The notes under the pieces were generated by a model, which worked only from the letters and a program-made list of their open reading frames with translations, was not told the origin of the DNA and ran no database searches. Both the position numbers and the translations under genes were made by a program. Below are positions 1 to 10,785 of a stretch of DNA of 64,000 nucleotides, in pieces; within the stretch, counting starts at the first letter, position 1, and every line of letters begins with the position of its first letter. Location of the stretch: assembly GCF_035046505.1 (NCBI RefSeq), contig NC_089822.1, positions 78,394,159 through 78,458,158 on the forward strand. The letters run 5' to 3'. This DNA is from Tiliqua scincoides. Lineage: Eukaryota > Chordata > Lepidosauria > Squamata > Scincidae.

Positions 1-197
1 TTGCAGCCTTACACCATGATCCTGTGCGTGCCTACTCCGAAGCAAGTCCCACTTTCTTTAATGGGATGTATTGCTAGGAAGGTGTGTACGGGATTGCAAC
101 CTTGGGGCTCAGCTCATAGGTTTAGTCGTGCATGGTTTCTCTGTACCTCCACCCACCAACACTGTTTACATACTGAAGGCCAGGGGATCTTCAAGGG
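1..197. other. Unassigned sequence before the first LINE fragment
   Basis: No recognised motif. It may be the diverged upstream part of the LINE 3' end that starts at 198. Confidence 0.3.
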
Positions 198-498
198 ATG
201 GTTGGTCTGTGGAACCCCTTGCCACAGGATGTGGTGACAGCATCTGGCCTGGATGCCTTTAAGGGAATTGGACAGGTTTCTGGAGGAAAAATCCATTATG
301 GGTTACAAGCCATGATGTATATGTGCAACCTCTTGATTCTAGAAATGGGCTATTGCAGAATGCCAGATGCAAGGGAGGGCACCAGGATGAGGTTATCTGG
401 TGTGCTCCCTGGGGCATTTGGTGGGCCGCTGTGAGATACAGGAAGCTGGACTAGATGGGCCTATGGCCTGATCCAGTAGGGCTGTTCTTATGTTCTTA
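198..498 (+). mobile_element. CR1-like LINE 3' end
   Basis: 5'-truncated copy. It begins in the reverse-transcriptase tail coding frame (GLWNPLPQDVVTASGLDAFK) and ends with the repeated octamer TTCTTATG, like the octamer tail of CR1 elements. The same family recurs at 19348, 29320, 42256, 42395 and 47004. Confidence 0.75.
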
Positions 499-1525
499 AG
501 GGATCTGCAGTAATGTTGCACCCCATGGCCATGTTGGAAGCAGACAGCTGGCTGTGTGATGGTGCAGAGACCCCAGCAGGCCAGTTTCTCCGGCATGGAT
601 CAGAAACACTGGTGGAAAGACATGCAGGAGAACTTAGGGCCAATCTTGAACAAAACCATCAATCCTTCTTGTGCTTGTAGATAACAAGGAATGAACTTGA
701 CTATCCTCTTATTCACATCGGTTGCAAACTGTTCCACTATTGGTATCCTGAAGAACTTGTCTACCGCCCTGAACACGCTCTGAGTGCAATTACCACTCTA
801 GTTACTTCATCTGCGTTCTGCTCAGCCAGCCTGCCACTGTGTTGACACAACCAGCCAAGTTTTCTGCCCTGATCCAGGCCAGGCTACACTCCACCCATGT
901 CATACATGCACAGGGCAAAGGGTTGTGTACACAGGTCTGGTGCCCCTCCTGGTCCTGCCTTAATTCAGTGGCATTCCTTCCTCTGCTTGCAAAAATAGGC
1001 ATTTTCTTATCCTAAATTACCTGTTGTGAGAAGAGGGAGCATTCTGCCCATCTTGCTACCAGGTTCAGCTTGTCTTGGACAATAGGCTACATGGGGGTGG
1101 GGGGTGGTAGCTAGGGCTTCCAGTTGGTCTCCATGGTCTACAACTTCTCTATTTTGATTAGATCAATTCAGTTGGTCTGTTCTACCTCCACCTCCTTTTT
1201 TTCTACAAACGTTTAATAGTTAATTCAGGAGTCAGAGGGGATACAATTTGTCAGTTCCAGACCAGGCTGTGGGTGTTCTTCTGCAAGTGAGATGCCAAGC
1301 ATCTAGTAAGCTCTGCCTGTTTTGTGAGGGCTGATTCTTCGGAATGGCCCCCTTCCTCTTTTCAGAAAAGGAAATTTACAGAAAGAAAATTCCCATTTTT
1401 TTCTCATGCATCCTAGCAATGGGAGTTGCTACAGAAATAGATGTGCACACCCTCTCCCCCCATAGGTAGTTCAGGATGAGATATTTAGATGGGAGTAGAT
1501 GTTAGAATCCAGTTATCTGACATAT
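499..1525. other. Gene-free stretch
   Basis: Nothing recognised apart from a short G-rich run near 1095. Confidence 0.4.
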
Positions 1526-1956
1526 ACTGGCATGCCCCTGTATCCGTGGTGGAACCCCCCCCCCCCACAGCTACCCAAATCCACAAATACGAGCGGACAC
1601 CCCCCATCCTCTGGAGGGGAGGGGACCTGGGCTCTCCTCACCTCTGGTGACTTTCTGAGGCCCATCGAGGCTGTGCACAACTGCCAATGGCTGCTGTGGG
1701 TCTCAGAATGGCCGAAAAGGCCCCCAAAACGGCAACTTCTGGTTTTACAATAAAACCGGAAATGACATTTTAAATGCCTTATAGCAGTGGTTCTCACACA
1801 TTTAGCTCCAGGACCCACTTTTAAGAATAAGAATCTGTCAGGACTCACCGGAAGCAATGTCATGACCGGAAGTGACATCATCAAGCATTAAGAGTTTTAA
1901 CAATCCTAGGCTGTAATCCTACCCACACTAACCCAGGAGTAAACCCCATCTACTTA

Positions 1957-2191
1957 GTTGACAACCTTCAGTCTTGAAAGACTATGGTATTGTGCTCTGA
2001 AAGGTGGTTCTGGAACAGCGTCTAGTGTGGCTGAAAAGGCCAATCCGGGAGTGACAATCCCTTCCACACCGGGAGCAAGTGCAGTCTGTCCCTGGTCTGT
2101 CTCCCTGGCTATGGGCCTTCCTTCTTTGCCTCTTAGCCTCAGACTGTTGGCCAAGTGTCTCTTCAAACTGGGAAAGGCCATGCTGCAGTAC
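1957..2191 (-). mobile_element. LINE-like 3' fragment sharing the tail of the 5S SINE
   Basis: Read on the minus strand it ends CCATAGTCTTTCAAGACTG and then AAGGTTGTCAA, almost the same tail as the 5S-derived SINE at 55974-56105. The body is not 5S. This suggests it is the partner LINE or a sibling SINE. Family not recognised with certainty. Confidence 0.5.
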
Positions 2192-2226
2192 AGGTCTGTA
2201 ACATTTCCCCAAATGCAGTCACATAC

Positions 2227-2621
2227 ATAAGAAATAGGGCCTTCTCAGTAGTGGTACCAACGCTATGGAACTCCCTTTCCCCTTGACTTAAGAATGGCTC
2301 CCTCTCTTGAGACTTTTTGGCGAGGCCTGAAGACCCTTCTGTTTAAACAAGCCTTCTGAGTTCTCAGCCTTTTTAACATCTTTTCAACATCTTTTATATT
2401 TTTTACAGGCCTGCTTCTTTTATGATTTGCTGCTCTATGCTCTTTTTACCTGACTACATCTGACTGCTGTTTTTATGATATGTGTTAATATGTTTTTATT
2501 TGTTTTAAATTATGTTTTTAATCTGTTTTAACCTGTTGTAAGCTGCCTTGAGTCCCTTCGGGGGGAAAAGCAGGATAAAAATAAAGTTGTTGTTGTTGTT
2601 ATTATTATTATTATTATTATA
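2227..2621 (+). mobile_element. L2-group LINE 3' end
   Basis: Begins with the RT tail coding stretch resembling VVPTLWNSLSP. It runs through a T-rich 3' UTR and ends in TAAGCTGCCTTGAGTCC, AGGATAAAAATAAA and a (TTG)n(TTA)n tail (2586-2620). This is the standard lizard L2-type ending. Confidence 0.7.
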
Positions 2622-2926
2622 CCATAGTAGCATCAAGTCTAATCTATTAAAAATAAAATATTGAAATGAATGGGGACCCACCTGAAATTGGCTTGTGACC
2701 CACCTAGTGGGTCCCAACCCACAGTTTGAGAAACACTGCCTTGTAGGGCATTAGGAGGCCCAGGGAAGCCCTGCGCAGCCACTGTGGGCTTCAGAAGGCT
2801 CTCTACAAGCAAGAGGAGCCCAGCTCCCCACACCTCCGGAGGAGGCATGTAGGGGGGCCATGGATCCAATCTACAGTTAAGTAAAACCATGCATATAGAA
2901 TCCATAGATATGGGACTCCCCTGTAG

Positions 2927-4518
2927 TTACGCAAAATATACCAATTTCTGCATGCATCTGTGGGGGTAAAAACTCGAGCCCTCTGATATTTCCATGTAAG
3001 AGCGAGCTTTAGAAAGGTGTGCTGCTGGAAGAGTTTGTGGGTGCTCTTGATCATAGATTCAAAGTGCATTCAAGAAATCAAGAGGGAGTCAGTAAGACAG
3101 GCTTCATGATGCCACTGAAGTGACACTTCTGGAAATTCATAGTCCAATCCTATCTGAACTGCCATCTGAACTGCCCATGCTGTGATGCAGCAGCGCTGAA
3201 ACTGCTACTGCTATATCCCACGTGGGTAACAAGGCTGCTGGAGATCTCCCTGAGGTAAGAAATATCACTGGCATAGGCACATGCAGCCACATGTTGGCTG
3301 ATTGGGCCTGGGAGGGGGGCTAGGATCCAACATCAGCCTCTGCCACCATTCCTGCCCCCTACTGGACCTGGTCTGCCAGTCTCCATTGCTGCCTTCCCTC
3401 TGCCCAGAACACCTCCATACCACTCAGTGGTGAACTTACCTCTATTGGCACCTGAAACTTCTCTGACCAGCACAAACACCCAGCACCTGCCTGCGCTGTC
3501 CTCTGCACCAGTATCTGCCTCTGGTCGGCTGGTGGCAGCACTTTCCAGCATTTTCACAATGGCCATTGCTCCAAATTGGGCTTTCTAAGTACATGCCTTC
3601 TTTGTCACAGGTTTAGACTGTTAAGTCCATTGGATGATCAAACCACTGGACCCATGACCAACTAATAACCAGCGATCTTAATGGCAGAGTGCACTAATCA
3701 CACTCAAATACAGCAGCAAATTTGATTTATTAAGCAAAATGCAACAGCTAGTACCAGTGATTAGAATGGAATGATTAAAATGCCAAGTCAATTCATAGGT
3801 TCTAATAATCTAGGTTGCTCCAGGCTAGCAATCAATAGTCACATAGCATCCCTACTCATACTTATGTACAGGCACACAAGTTAAGTGGCCAGCTTAATTT
3901 GGAGCAGGTCCAATGGAGGGCCAAGAAACTGATGGTGCACCATGACCTTGATCCTTGTTGCCAATGGTGGTCTTCTGTGCTGGATCGAATCTTGCTTGTT
4001 ATTCTGTAGAGCCATTTTTATGTCATCTTGTGGAACAGGGATTTACTAATATTTTTGGGCAGTGTTATAAATTGAATAAATTTATGCCTATCCTTTCACC
4101 CAGCTGGCCCATACCCAACTCCACAATCGTTATTTCTACAGGAGCCTACACTTGGACAGCATTTCTTGAGTAATGGTCTCCGGTGCCACATATCTATTAG
4201 TCCCAGCTGTTCCTCTATAACAAGCAAGTTCTCCTTTCACAGACATATCTCCAGGTGGTGTTATTGCAGGTCATCCCCTGTATGGACACACAGCTTCCTG
4301 GGCACAACTTTCAGTTATGCTAAAGCAGCTAATCTTCAGTCAATCAAAAATAAACCATATCACAATGGTTGAATAAACAACAGTTCATCAGCTTCTATAA
4401 CCCCAAAATGATCTTGCTACAGTTGTGGCTATGGAGGCAGAGGCACTTATGCTGGATATTGCCAGGAAGGAAAGACTTCCTTCTAACTCTGCATTAGCCA
4501 TGTTAGATTCTCTGTTCA
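2927..4518. other. Gene-free stretch with a weak MITE fragment
   Basis: Around 3139-3290 there is a diverged piece resembling the long Harbinger-like MITEs (AGTCCAATCCTATC start). The rest, including an AT-rich part at 3650-4400, was not assigned. Confidence 0.35.
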
Positions 4519-4599
4519 TTAACCCATTTCTACCCAACCCACAGGTGTACACATTTGATCCCTGTTGCGTATATGCAACGTAGGGCAGAAATGGCTCAA
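4519..4599. mobile_element. 81-bp TTAA-type MITE, copy 1
   Basis: Starts TTAACCCATTTCTACCC and ends GGGCAGAAATGGCTCAA, with short inverted ends and a TTAA/TCAA flank. An equally long copy in opposite orientation lies at 40050-40130. TTAA flanks suggest a piggyBac-like source. Confidence 0.65.
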
Positions 4600-5674
4600 C
4601 TCAGAAAAATTGAGGGCAGTGCTGCATGGTCACTATGGCTGTGGGCTAATTACCACCAGACATACTGTGAAATATCAAAAGTGGTACTCATCCCACTGAT
4701 TGAAAAGCACTACTGTGGTCTATATTAATTCCAAATAAATGGGGACCCACATCTCCTTTCTTTGGAAAGGCAGAGTGAATAATTGGTTTCAAAGGAAACT
4801 TAATTTGTGGTTATAGTGTGCACCTACAGGTCTCTGACCCAATCTATTTTTTCAAAGCAGATCATGAAGTATTGGGCAACTTTTACCTCATATAAAGTGA
4901 TGCTGGTATTTCTAACTCACCTTCACAAAGTTTTTCTGACAAACATGCAAAAGATAAGGTCAAGCACAATTTTCCAGCACATTGTCCAAGTGCAGCAAAT
5001 TCCCTTTTATGGCTGTGACAGAGAAATATTTTAAGTGAGTTCTGGCCAGAGACAATCTGTGATGGCTAATCGCCACAGGCAGCTCAGAATGGACAGCAGC
5101 TTCCCAGCTGGGAATTATGCCTTGAGCACCCATAACTGATGCACATACACAATCTCTTGGCTACCAAAAGTCAACCCCCATCTGTCTGAATGGCACGATG
5201 CCCACTCTAAATTAGCCTGACTTCTGCCCTGCAGCAGAAGTCCTAAACAGATCTGAAATAGTAATAGATGAAATGGACAGTTTAAAGATTATCACTGTGC
5301 ACTGTAGTGTGTATTTGGTGAAGAAGTACTTACTGGATAAATTGTTAATGCTCTAATATGCTTTATATGTTTTAGTGAGATGAAACTCTAGCTTAGTTGT
5401 GAACTGTAACAATTTGAAACTTCTTTGTACTTGGTGATAGATGGATTGATCGAGTGACACATGTACATGTGCTCACCTGTGCATGCAGACACATACACAC
5501 AAAGTAACCTCTGAGAATTTAAGCTTGTTGGAATACAATACTAGTAATAACTGCTTTACCACTTATTGACATCATGCATGATGTCTATCCTGATTCATGA
5601 TATGATTCCAAAGGAATGATGTAGAGCAATCTTTAAGCAAGTCTGTTGAACTTACTAGAAAAAATGGCCTTTGG
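4600..5674. other. Gene-free stretch
   Basis: No repeat or coding similarity recognised. Confidence 0.4.
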
Positions 5675-5682
5675 CATTAGAG

Positions 5683-6018
5683 CAGGGGTGTCAAACTCAT
5701 TTCATACAGACAGCCGAATAGCATTCGTGATGCCTGCTGAGGGCCAAAAGTGATGTCATTAGGCAGGAAGTGATGTTATTAAACAGGTCATGACCAAAAA
5801 TAAGCACTTTTTTCACTTGGGAAGTCATTAGCTGCAAAAGACAGAAGAGAAAATACACAAATCTTGATCATATTCAAGATATGGGAGAGCTCAAGTTTCA
5901 AGTGGGCTGCCCTTTCAGCAGTAAAACCTCAGCATGACAGCAGCTGAGAGCCTGAGGGGCGGATTAAAAGCTTCCGCTGGCCGCATCTGGCCCCTGAGCC
6001 TTATGTTTGACACCCCTG
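5683..6018. mobile_element. hAT-like element with perfect 8-bp TSD
   Basis: Ends CAGGGGTGTCAAACTCATTT and TTATGTTTGACACCCCTG, flanked on both sides by cattagag (5675-5682 and 6019-6026). 336 bp, no coding capacity. Carries the paired AAGTGATGTCA / GGAAGTGATGTTA motif near its left end. Confidence 0.9.
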
Positions 6019-6453
6019 CATTAGAGGATAAGATGCATTAGAGGATAAGATAAGTTTGTCACAATAGTTTTCAAAATGGGTTCCTAAGAACACTGGGATC
6101 ACTTGGAAGCTTATCAAAGGCTCTTCAACAACAACAGTAAAACAGCAGTCATGGTGGATTTCTTTCCCCGAAGAAAGTTCAGTCAATATATGTGATTACT
6201 CTTCTTCCCTACAAAGCAGACATGGACGAGTATTCTAATATGTATTCTCCATTTGTGTGGGAGCAGGATCAGTGGCAAAGCTTAGCAGGCCTGGCCAATG
6301 CTCATGTGTAAATTGAGAATGCTACTAGACTTTTCAGTAAAACTCAGGATTGCTGCCTAGAAGTTTCAGAAAAATCAATCAAAACAGTGTCTATGAGGGT
6401 ATTTGAAGATCAGTGATCTATCAAATTGTTTAGGACATTTTCTAATCTTCTAA

Positions 6454-6543
6454 CAGCCCAATCCTATGCATGTCTACTCAGAAGTAAGTCCCAGTAGAGT
6501 CAATGGGGCTTACTCCCAGGAAAGTGTGGATAGAATTGGGCTG
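6454..6543. mobile_element. Short Harbinger-like MITE with TAA TSD
   Basis: 90 bp, ends CAGCCCAATCCTATGCATG and GATAGAATTGGGCTG, flanked by TAA. The core has GAAGTAAGTCCC and GGGGCTTACTCCCAGG. One of at least seven copies here. Confidence 0.8.
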
Positions 6544-7247
6544 TAAGTCATAAAACCAACCATATATTTCTAAGTGTACAATTTGAATTCAGTGTCTTGC
6601 TTGTAGCATAAGAGAATTAAAAGATACAAGGGGTGTGTGCAGTAGCAGTTGGCCCCTGTGGAACTCATGCCTGTGCATAAAAGTTGAAGTGTTATACAGG
6701 GAAAGGAAATTCTTCTCTAGTAGGCAGTAGGAATCTAAAATACTTCAAGAAGGAAGATGTCCGAAATCCACAGTCTGCCTTTTCATATTGTTCTCCCAGA
6801 TATCATCATCATCATCCTTTCCTAGATGTTGCCCTTTCTACTGTGTTTCCAAGCACTAGCTAGTAGACAATCAGCAGGTGAGCTGTTGGCTGGTAAGAAC
6901 TCAAGTTTCCTGCCTTTTCTCTTCCCCAGGAGCTTCTGCAAAGCAGGACTGGAAGGGATGGGCTGAGAGACAGGGCCATGGGTTGATATCACCAGTATTG
7001 GTAGTGCTTAAGATAAGATAGACCTTGCCTAGTGGTACATTGGGGGACAAAGGTTGAGAAGGCGTTTCTCAGAACTGCAGAAGGCGTTTCAAGTAGGATA
7101 AGTGAGTGGAGGAAGGCACTTGTCAAATGCCTGATATCTCAGGCTCCATAAAAGACATACAGTATTATGAAGCCTGCTGGGATGAGAGTTGCAACCACCA
7201 ACTTCATTTGACTATTTCAATGCTAATGAACAGATAGCTGGAAGTAA

Positions 7248-7686
7248 CAGTGTAATCCTGTGCAAGTCTGCTCAGAAGTAAATATCATTGTGTTCAATGG
7301 GGCTTAGTCCAAGGAAAGTGTGTATAGCAGTGGTTCTCACTCCTTTAGCAATGGGACCCACTTTTTAGAATGAGAAACTGACAGGACCCACCAGAAGTGA
7401 TGTCATAACCGGAAGTGACATCATCAAGAAGGAAAATTTTTAACAACCCTAGGCTGAAATCCTACCCGCACTTACCCAGGAGTAAATCCCATTTTCTATC
7501 ATTGTTTAAAGCATCTTCATAGTAGCCTGTTTAAAGTACAGATTTGTAACATTTCCCCAAATACAGTCACATACCATGGTAGCATCAAGTCTAATATATT
7601 AAAAATAAAATATTGAAATGAATGGCAACCAACCTGGTGGGTCCTGAACCACAGTTTGAGAAACACTGGTGTATAGGATTGCACTG
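7248..7686. mobile_element. Short Harbinger-like MITE interrupted by a hAT
   Basis: Same family as 6454-6543, flanked by TAA at 7245-7247 and 7687-7689. The 3' part is separated from the rest by the hAT at 7328-7668. Confidence 0.8.
7328..7668. mobile_element. hAT-like element, compact copy with perfect TSD
   Basis: 341 bp, ends CAGTGGTTCTCACTCC and AGTTTGAGAAACACTG, flanked by gtgtatag on both sides. Sister of the element at 1785-2738 and serves as its empty-site reference. Confidence 0.92.
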
Positions 7687-7689
7687 TAA

Positions 7690-8760
7690 GTCATCTAGAT
7701 GACTCAGAGGGTCCTTGATACATAGAAAGGGCCATCACAGGGCACAAAGAAGATAATCTGATAAGGGGAGTTTGTTTGCTCCCCTTGAAAGCTATTTGTA
7801 TAAAGGCAATACCAGGTTGCTTATTAAAAACATCAGTTACATGAGTGCTATAGAAACATTTCTTATATTATGTCTTTGAGTTCTACAGAGCTGTTTTGAA
7901 AAATGCAGAAAGTCAGCTGTAGCAAGGGTCAAACTACATTTTACAATGGAGGTGTGTGAATAGACCTCTGTCTCTTGGTTTTTGTAGTTGCAACAATGCA
8001 GGGCCCTGACCCAGATCACAACTATGGTGAGAATGGGGGGGGGAGGTTAATCCTTTTCCCCCCAACATGATTTTTCTGTTGAAAATTCCCCTCCAACAAC
8101 TGCTGTTCCCCTTGTTAGTAAAAACCACAAAGGTTGGTATGAATGGGGCAAAGATCAGTTTTGGGGAGGGGGTTATTTCTGTTGGAAAACAGCACAGGGA
8201 GAAAGGGCAAGTGTTCTCCCCCACCACAGTCTCAACCAAGATCTGGTCTCCTTGGACTGTCGTTTGCAAAGCCTTGACAGGGATTCATTCATGCGTCTCC
8301 ATTGGCTGTCTAGTTTGGCTCATAGTCTGTCAACAATGTATTTTGCACTAAATGAGAAGAGTGAAGCAAAGCACTCACCAAAACCCCTCTTGTTTTTGGA
8401 AAGAAACCCACCACCTCGTAGTTAAGATTCCTAAATATTGTACAGCCATGCAGAACTTTCCTTGGAGTTCCCTGATGTCTGTGTTATGTTGTTGTTTATA
8501 AATTACCACAGGAACCACCAGCTGCCATCATAAAAATTTTATTGGCACTCTGTAAATATTAAATCAGCATACTAAAATCATGCCATGTGCGGTAGCAGCT
8601 GATGCTCTCTTATGGAGACAGCCTGAAAAAGAAGAGATTGCACTGTGTTTTCTGCAAGTCTACTTCCTGAGGACATTTTGCCATTCTAATGCGCATTTTG
8701 GGCACCCCAATGCATCTAGACAGAAACTATCCAGAATCTCTACTTCTTCTTGACATGAGT
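7690..8760. other. Gene-free stretch
   Basis: No recognised element. Short open frames here overlap on both strands and show no known motif. Confidence 0.4.
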
Positions 8761-8768
8761 ATACATAC

Positions 8769-9666
8769 CCGGGATGGGAAAGTCCAGCACGGCTTGACTC
8801 GAGTCATGTCATAGTCTCCACCCCCATGACTTGACTCAAAAATGAGTCATAATGAGGGCACTTTTGTGACTCGAAAAGACTTGAGTCTCAAGTCATTCCC
8901 TTTGAAAACCCAGCCATGGAACAAAACAAGGTTGCTGCCAGGGTGTGTGTGTGTTGGAGTTCTCTTTAAACACTCCTCTCCTGTCCCATTCCATCTGTGA
9001 ACAAGGTGGGAGGGACTGTGTGAGAGCCAGGAGAGAAGTGGCAAGAGGGAGGAGGGTCACAAGTAGCAGCTGCGAGGCTTACCAAGATGACCCAATCCTT
9101 TGCAGCTTTACTCAGAAGTAGTCCCATTTGTGCCTGTTTTTCAATGAGGCTCCCTCCTCCTAAGTAACAACGGAGCCATGCGTTTGGAAAGTGTGATCAC
9201 TACGAACTGCCTTCTCTCCCTCCCTGGGCTTCTCCAGCCAATTCTAAGACAAGAACCCTCTTGGGCTCCTCCTTCTGTCCTATCTCAGCCAAAGAATATC
9301 AGACCTTCCATTCTTCATCCAATGATCATTGGTTCTTTCAGAGATGGGCAAGAGAGCCTGCTCCCACATCCTATTTGTTGCAAAAGCAAAACATTAACCC
9401 TTCCCTGCCTCCTGGCTGGAACTTCCCTGCTGCTCGCCCAATCTGAATGATGGCCCCACGAGGTCTTTCACACTGTAAAATCAGTAAGCAAGCACACCGA
9501 GACAGATGTGCTTGCATGTGTGAGGACTGAGTGCAAAGTCAGGGGTCATTGACCTGAGTATTTTGCTGAGTCTTCCACAAGCACAACTCGAATGTATGTG
9601 AGTCAGCAAAAAACACGCATTTTCGCAACTTGGACTCAAGTCACCTGAGTTGAGTTCCCATCCCTG
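8769..9666. mobile_element. 898-bp hAT-like element with subterminal repeats
   Basis: Ends CCGGGATGGGAAAGTC and GAGTTCCCATCCCTG, with atacatac on both sides (8761-8768 and 9667-9674). Both subterminal zones are full of short motifs of the type GACTYGAGTC and TGAGTCA, as expected for transposase-binding arrays. No transposase frame. Confidence 0.85.
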
Positions 9667-9710
9667 ATACATACCCATGTTTTAAGATGTGTGCCAGTGT
9701 CACATCTTAA

Positions 9711-9800
9711 GGCTATAATCCTATTCACACTTAAGTAGGAGTAAGCCCTACTGAACTGAATGGAACTTACTTCTGGGTAGATATACCTAGGATTGTGCTG
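9711..9800. mobile_element. Short Harbinger-like MITE with TAA TSD
   Basis: 90 bp, starts GGCTATAATCCTATTCACAC and ends CTAGGATTGTGCTG, flanked by TAA on both sides. Confidence 0.8.
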
Positions 9801-10606
9801 TAAAGGTTGCTTATATGTGCTTCTCTCTCCAAAGAGATGCATGAGCAAAATTCGAGAAGCTGATTGGGAGAAAGCATTTCTTCCCCCACTCAGAAGACAT
9901 GCATTAAACCAGACCCATTGTGGGGCCTTCACCCATACCCAGGGGAGGGGGACAAATGTCCCCTTCCCCCAAGGAGAGTCTGGTGGCTACCATGGTGCCC
10001 ATAGGATGCAGCGGCAGCCATGTCTGTGCCGCTGTTCTTCTGCGTGCCAGGCAGTTTAGGGTTGGGCTACTAGTCTTCACAACACCACTGTGAAGCAGGC
10101 CACCATTCCCAATTTTGCAGATATGGAGGTGAAAGTGAGGGACAGTAACCTCCCCAGTGATATCAAGGAGGGCAAGTTCACGCCATCCTGTTCACCGCTG
10201 AATGTCTGCAGCACCATGTTTTGACTTGCACATGCTCAACTGTCATTCAGATCAGATAGACCTTATATACAATCATATTACTTCACACACAATACTTTTC
10301 ACTGAAGATGTTTACCTGTCCATTTGAAAGTCTCAACAAAGTCCCACCAAGGTTGATAAATCTCTGCCTGGGCTGCGCTCCTCCAGGTTGCAATGAGGGA
10401 TATGGATCTCATGCAACTGACTGCTCCTCCATGCATGTGCATAAGGGTTGTACTTTAGCCCTCTCTTCTCTTTGACATCATTTTTTTTCCATGCACAAGA
10501 AATGTTCTGTATGGAGGAACAGTCAGTCACATGAGAACTGTGTTCCTCACTGCAGTCCGATGTGGAACAGACATAGGCTTATCATTTCAGTGAGAAACAG
10601 GCCTAA
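9801..10606. other. Gene-free stretch
   Basis: Nothing recognised. Confidence 0.4.
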
Positions 10607-10785
10607 GGGTGCCATCCTAACCCACTTTCCAGCACTGACATAAGGACAATGCAGCTCCGAGGTAAGAGAATAAGTATTCCCTTACTTTGAGGAGGACTCC
10701 ATGAGTGCCACCCAACTGCAGGATGCAGCACACACCCTATTAGCACAGCTATGCCAGTGCTGGAAATTTGGTTAGGATTTGGGCC
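10607..10785. mobile_element. Long Harbinger-like MITE (TAA/TTA flanks)
   Basis: 179 bp with ends GGGTGCCATCCTAACCCAC and TTGGTTAGGATTTGGGCC. Internal marker: CCACCCAACTGCAGGATGCA. Same family as 17018, 41107 and others. Confidence 0.78.

Larger units (their letters stand above)
1785..2738. mobile_element. hAT-like element with two nested LINE fragments
   Basis: Ends CAGTGGTTCTCACAC and GTTTGAGAAACACTG. Flanked by 8-bp duplications ccttatag/ccttgtag (7 of 8 match). Nearly the same element, without the two internal LINE inserts, is at 7328-7668, so the inserts at about 1957-2191 and 2227-2621 are later arrivals. Confidence 0.85.
1526..2926. mobile_element. Pogo/Tigger-like DNA transposon remnant carrying a nested hAT
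   Basis: Diverged terminal inverted repeats. The left end has CCCCTGTATCCGTGG and the right end, read in reverse, has ATATCTATGGATTC. This matches the 'chain of ATCCGTGG' style of Tigger-type ends. The element is split by the hAT at 1785-2738. Ends are approximate. Confidence 0.5.

Noticed and set aside
1513-1884. 123-residue minus-strand open frame
   Set aside because: Lies over DNA-transposon ends and crosses an insertion boundary.
3650-4400. Possible LTR-like segment
   Set aside because: No paired terminal repeats, primer-binding site or coding remnant could be shown.
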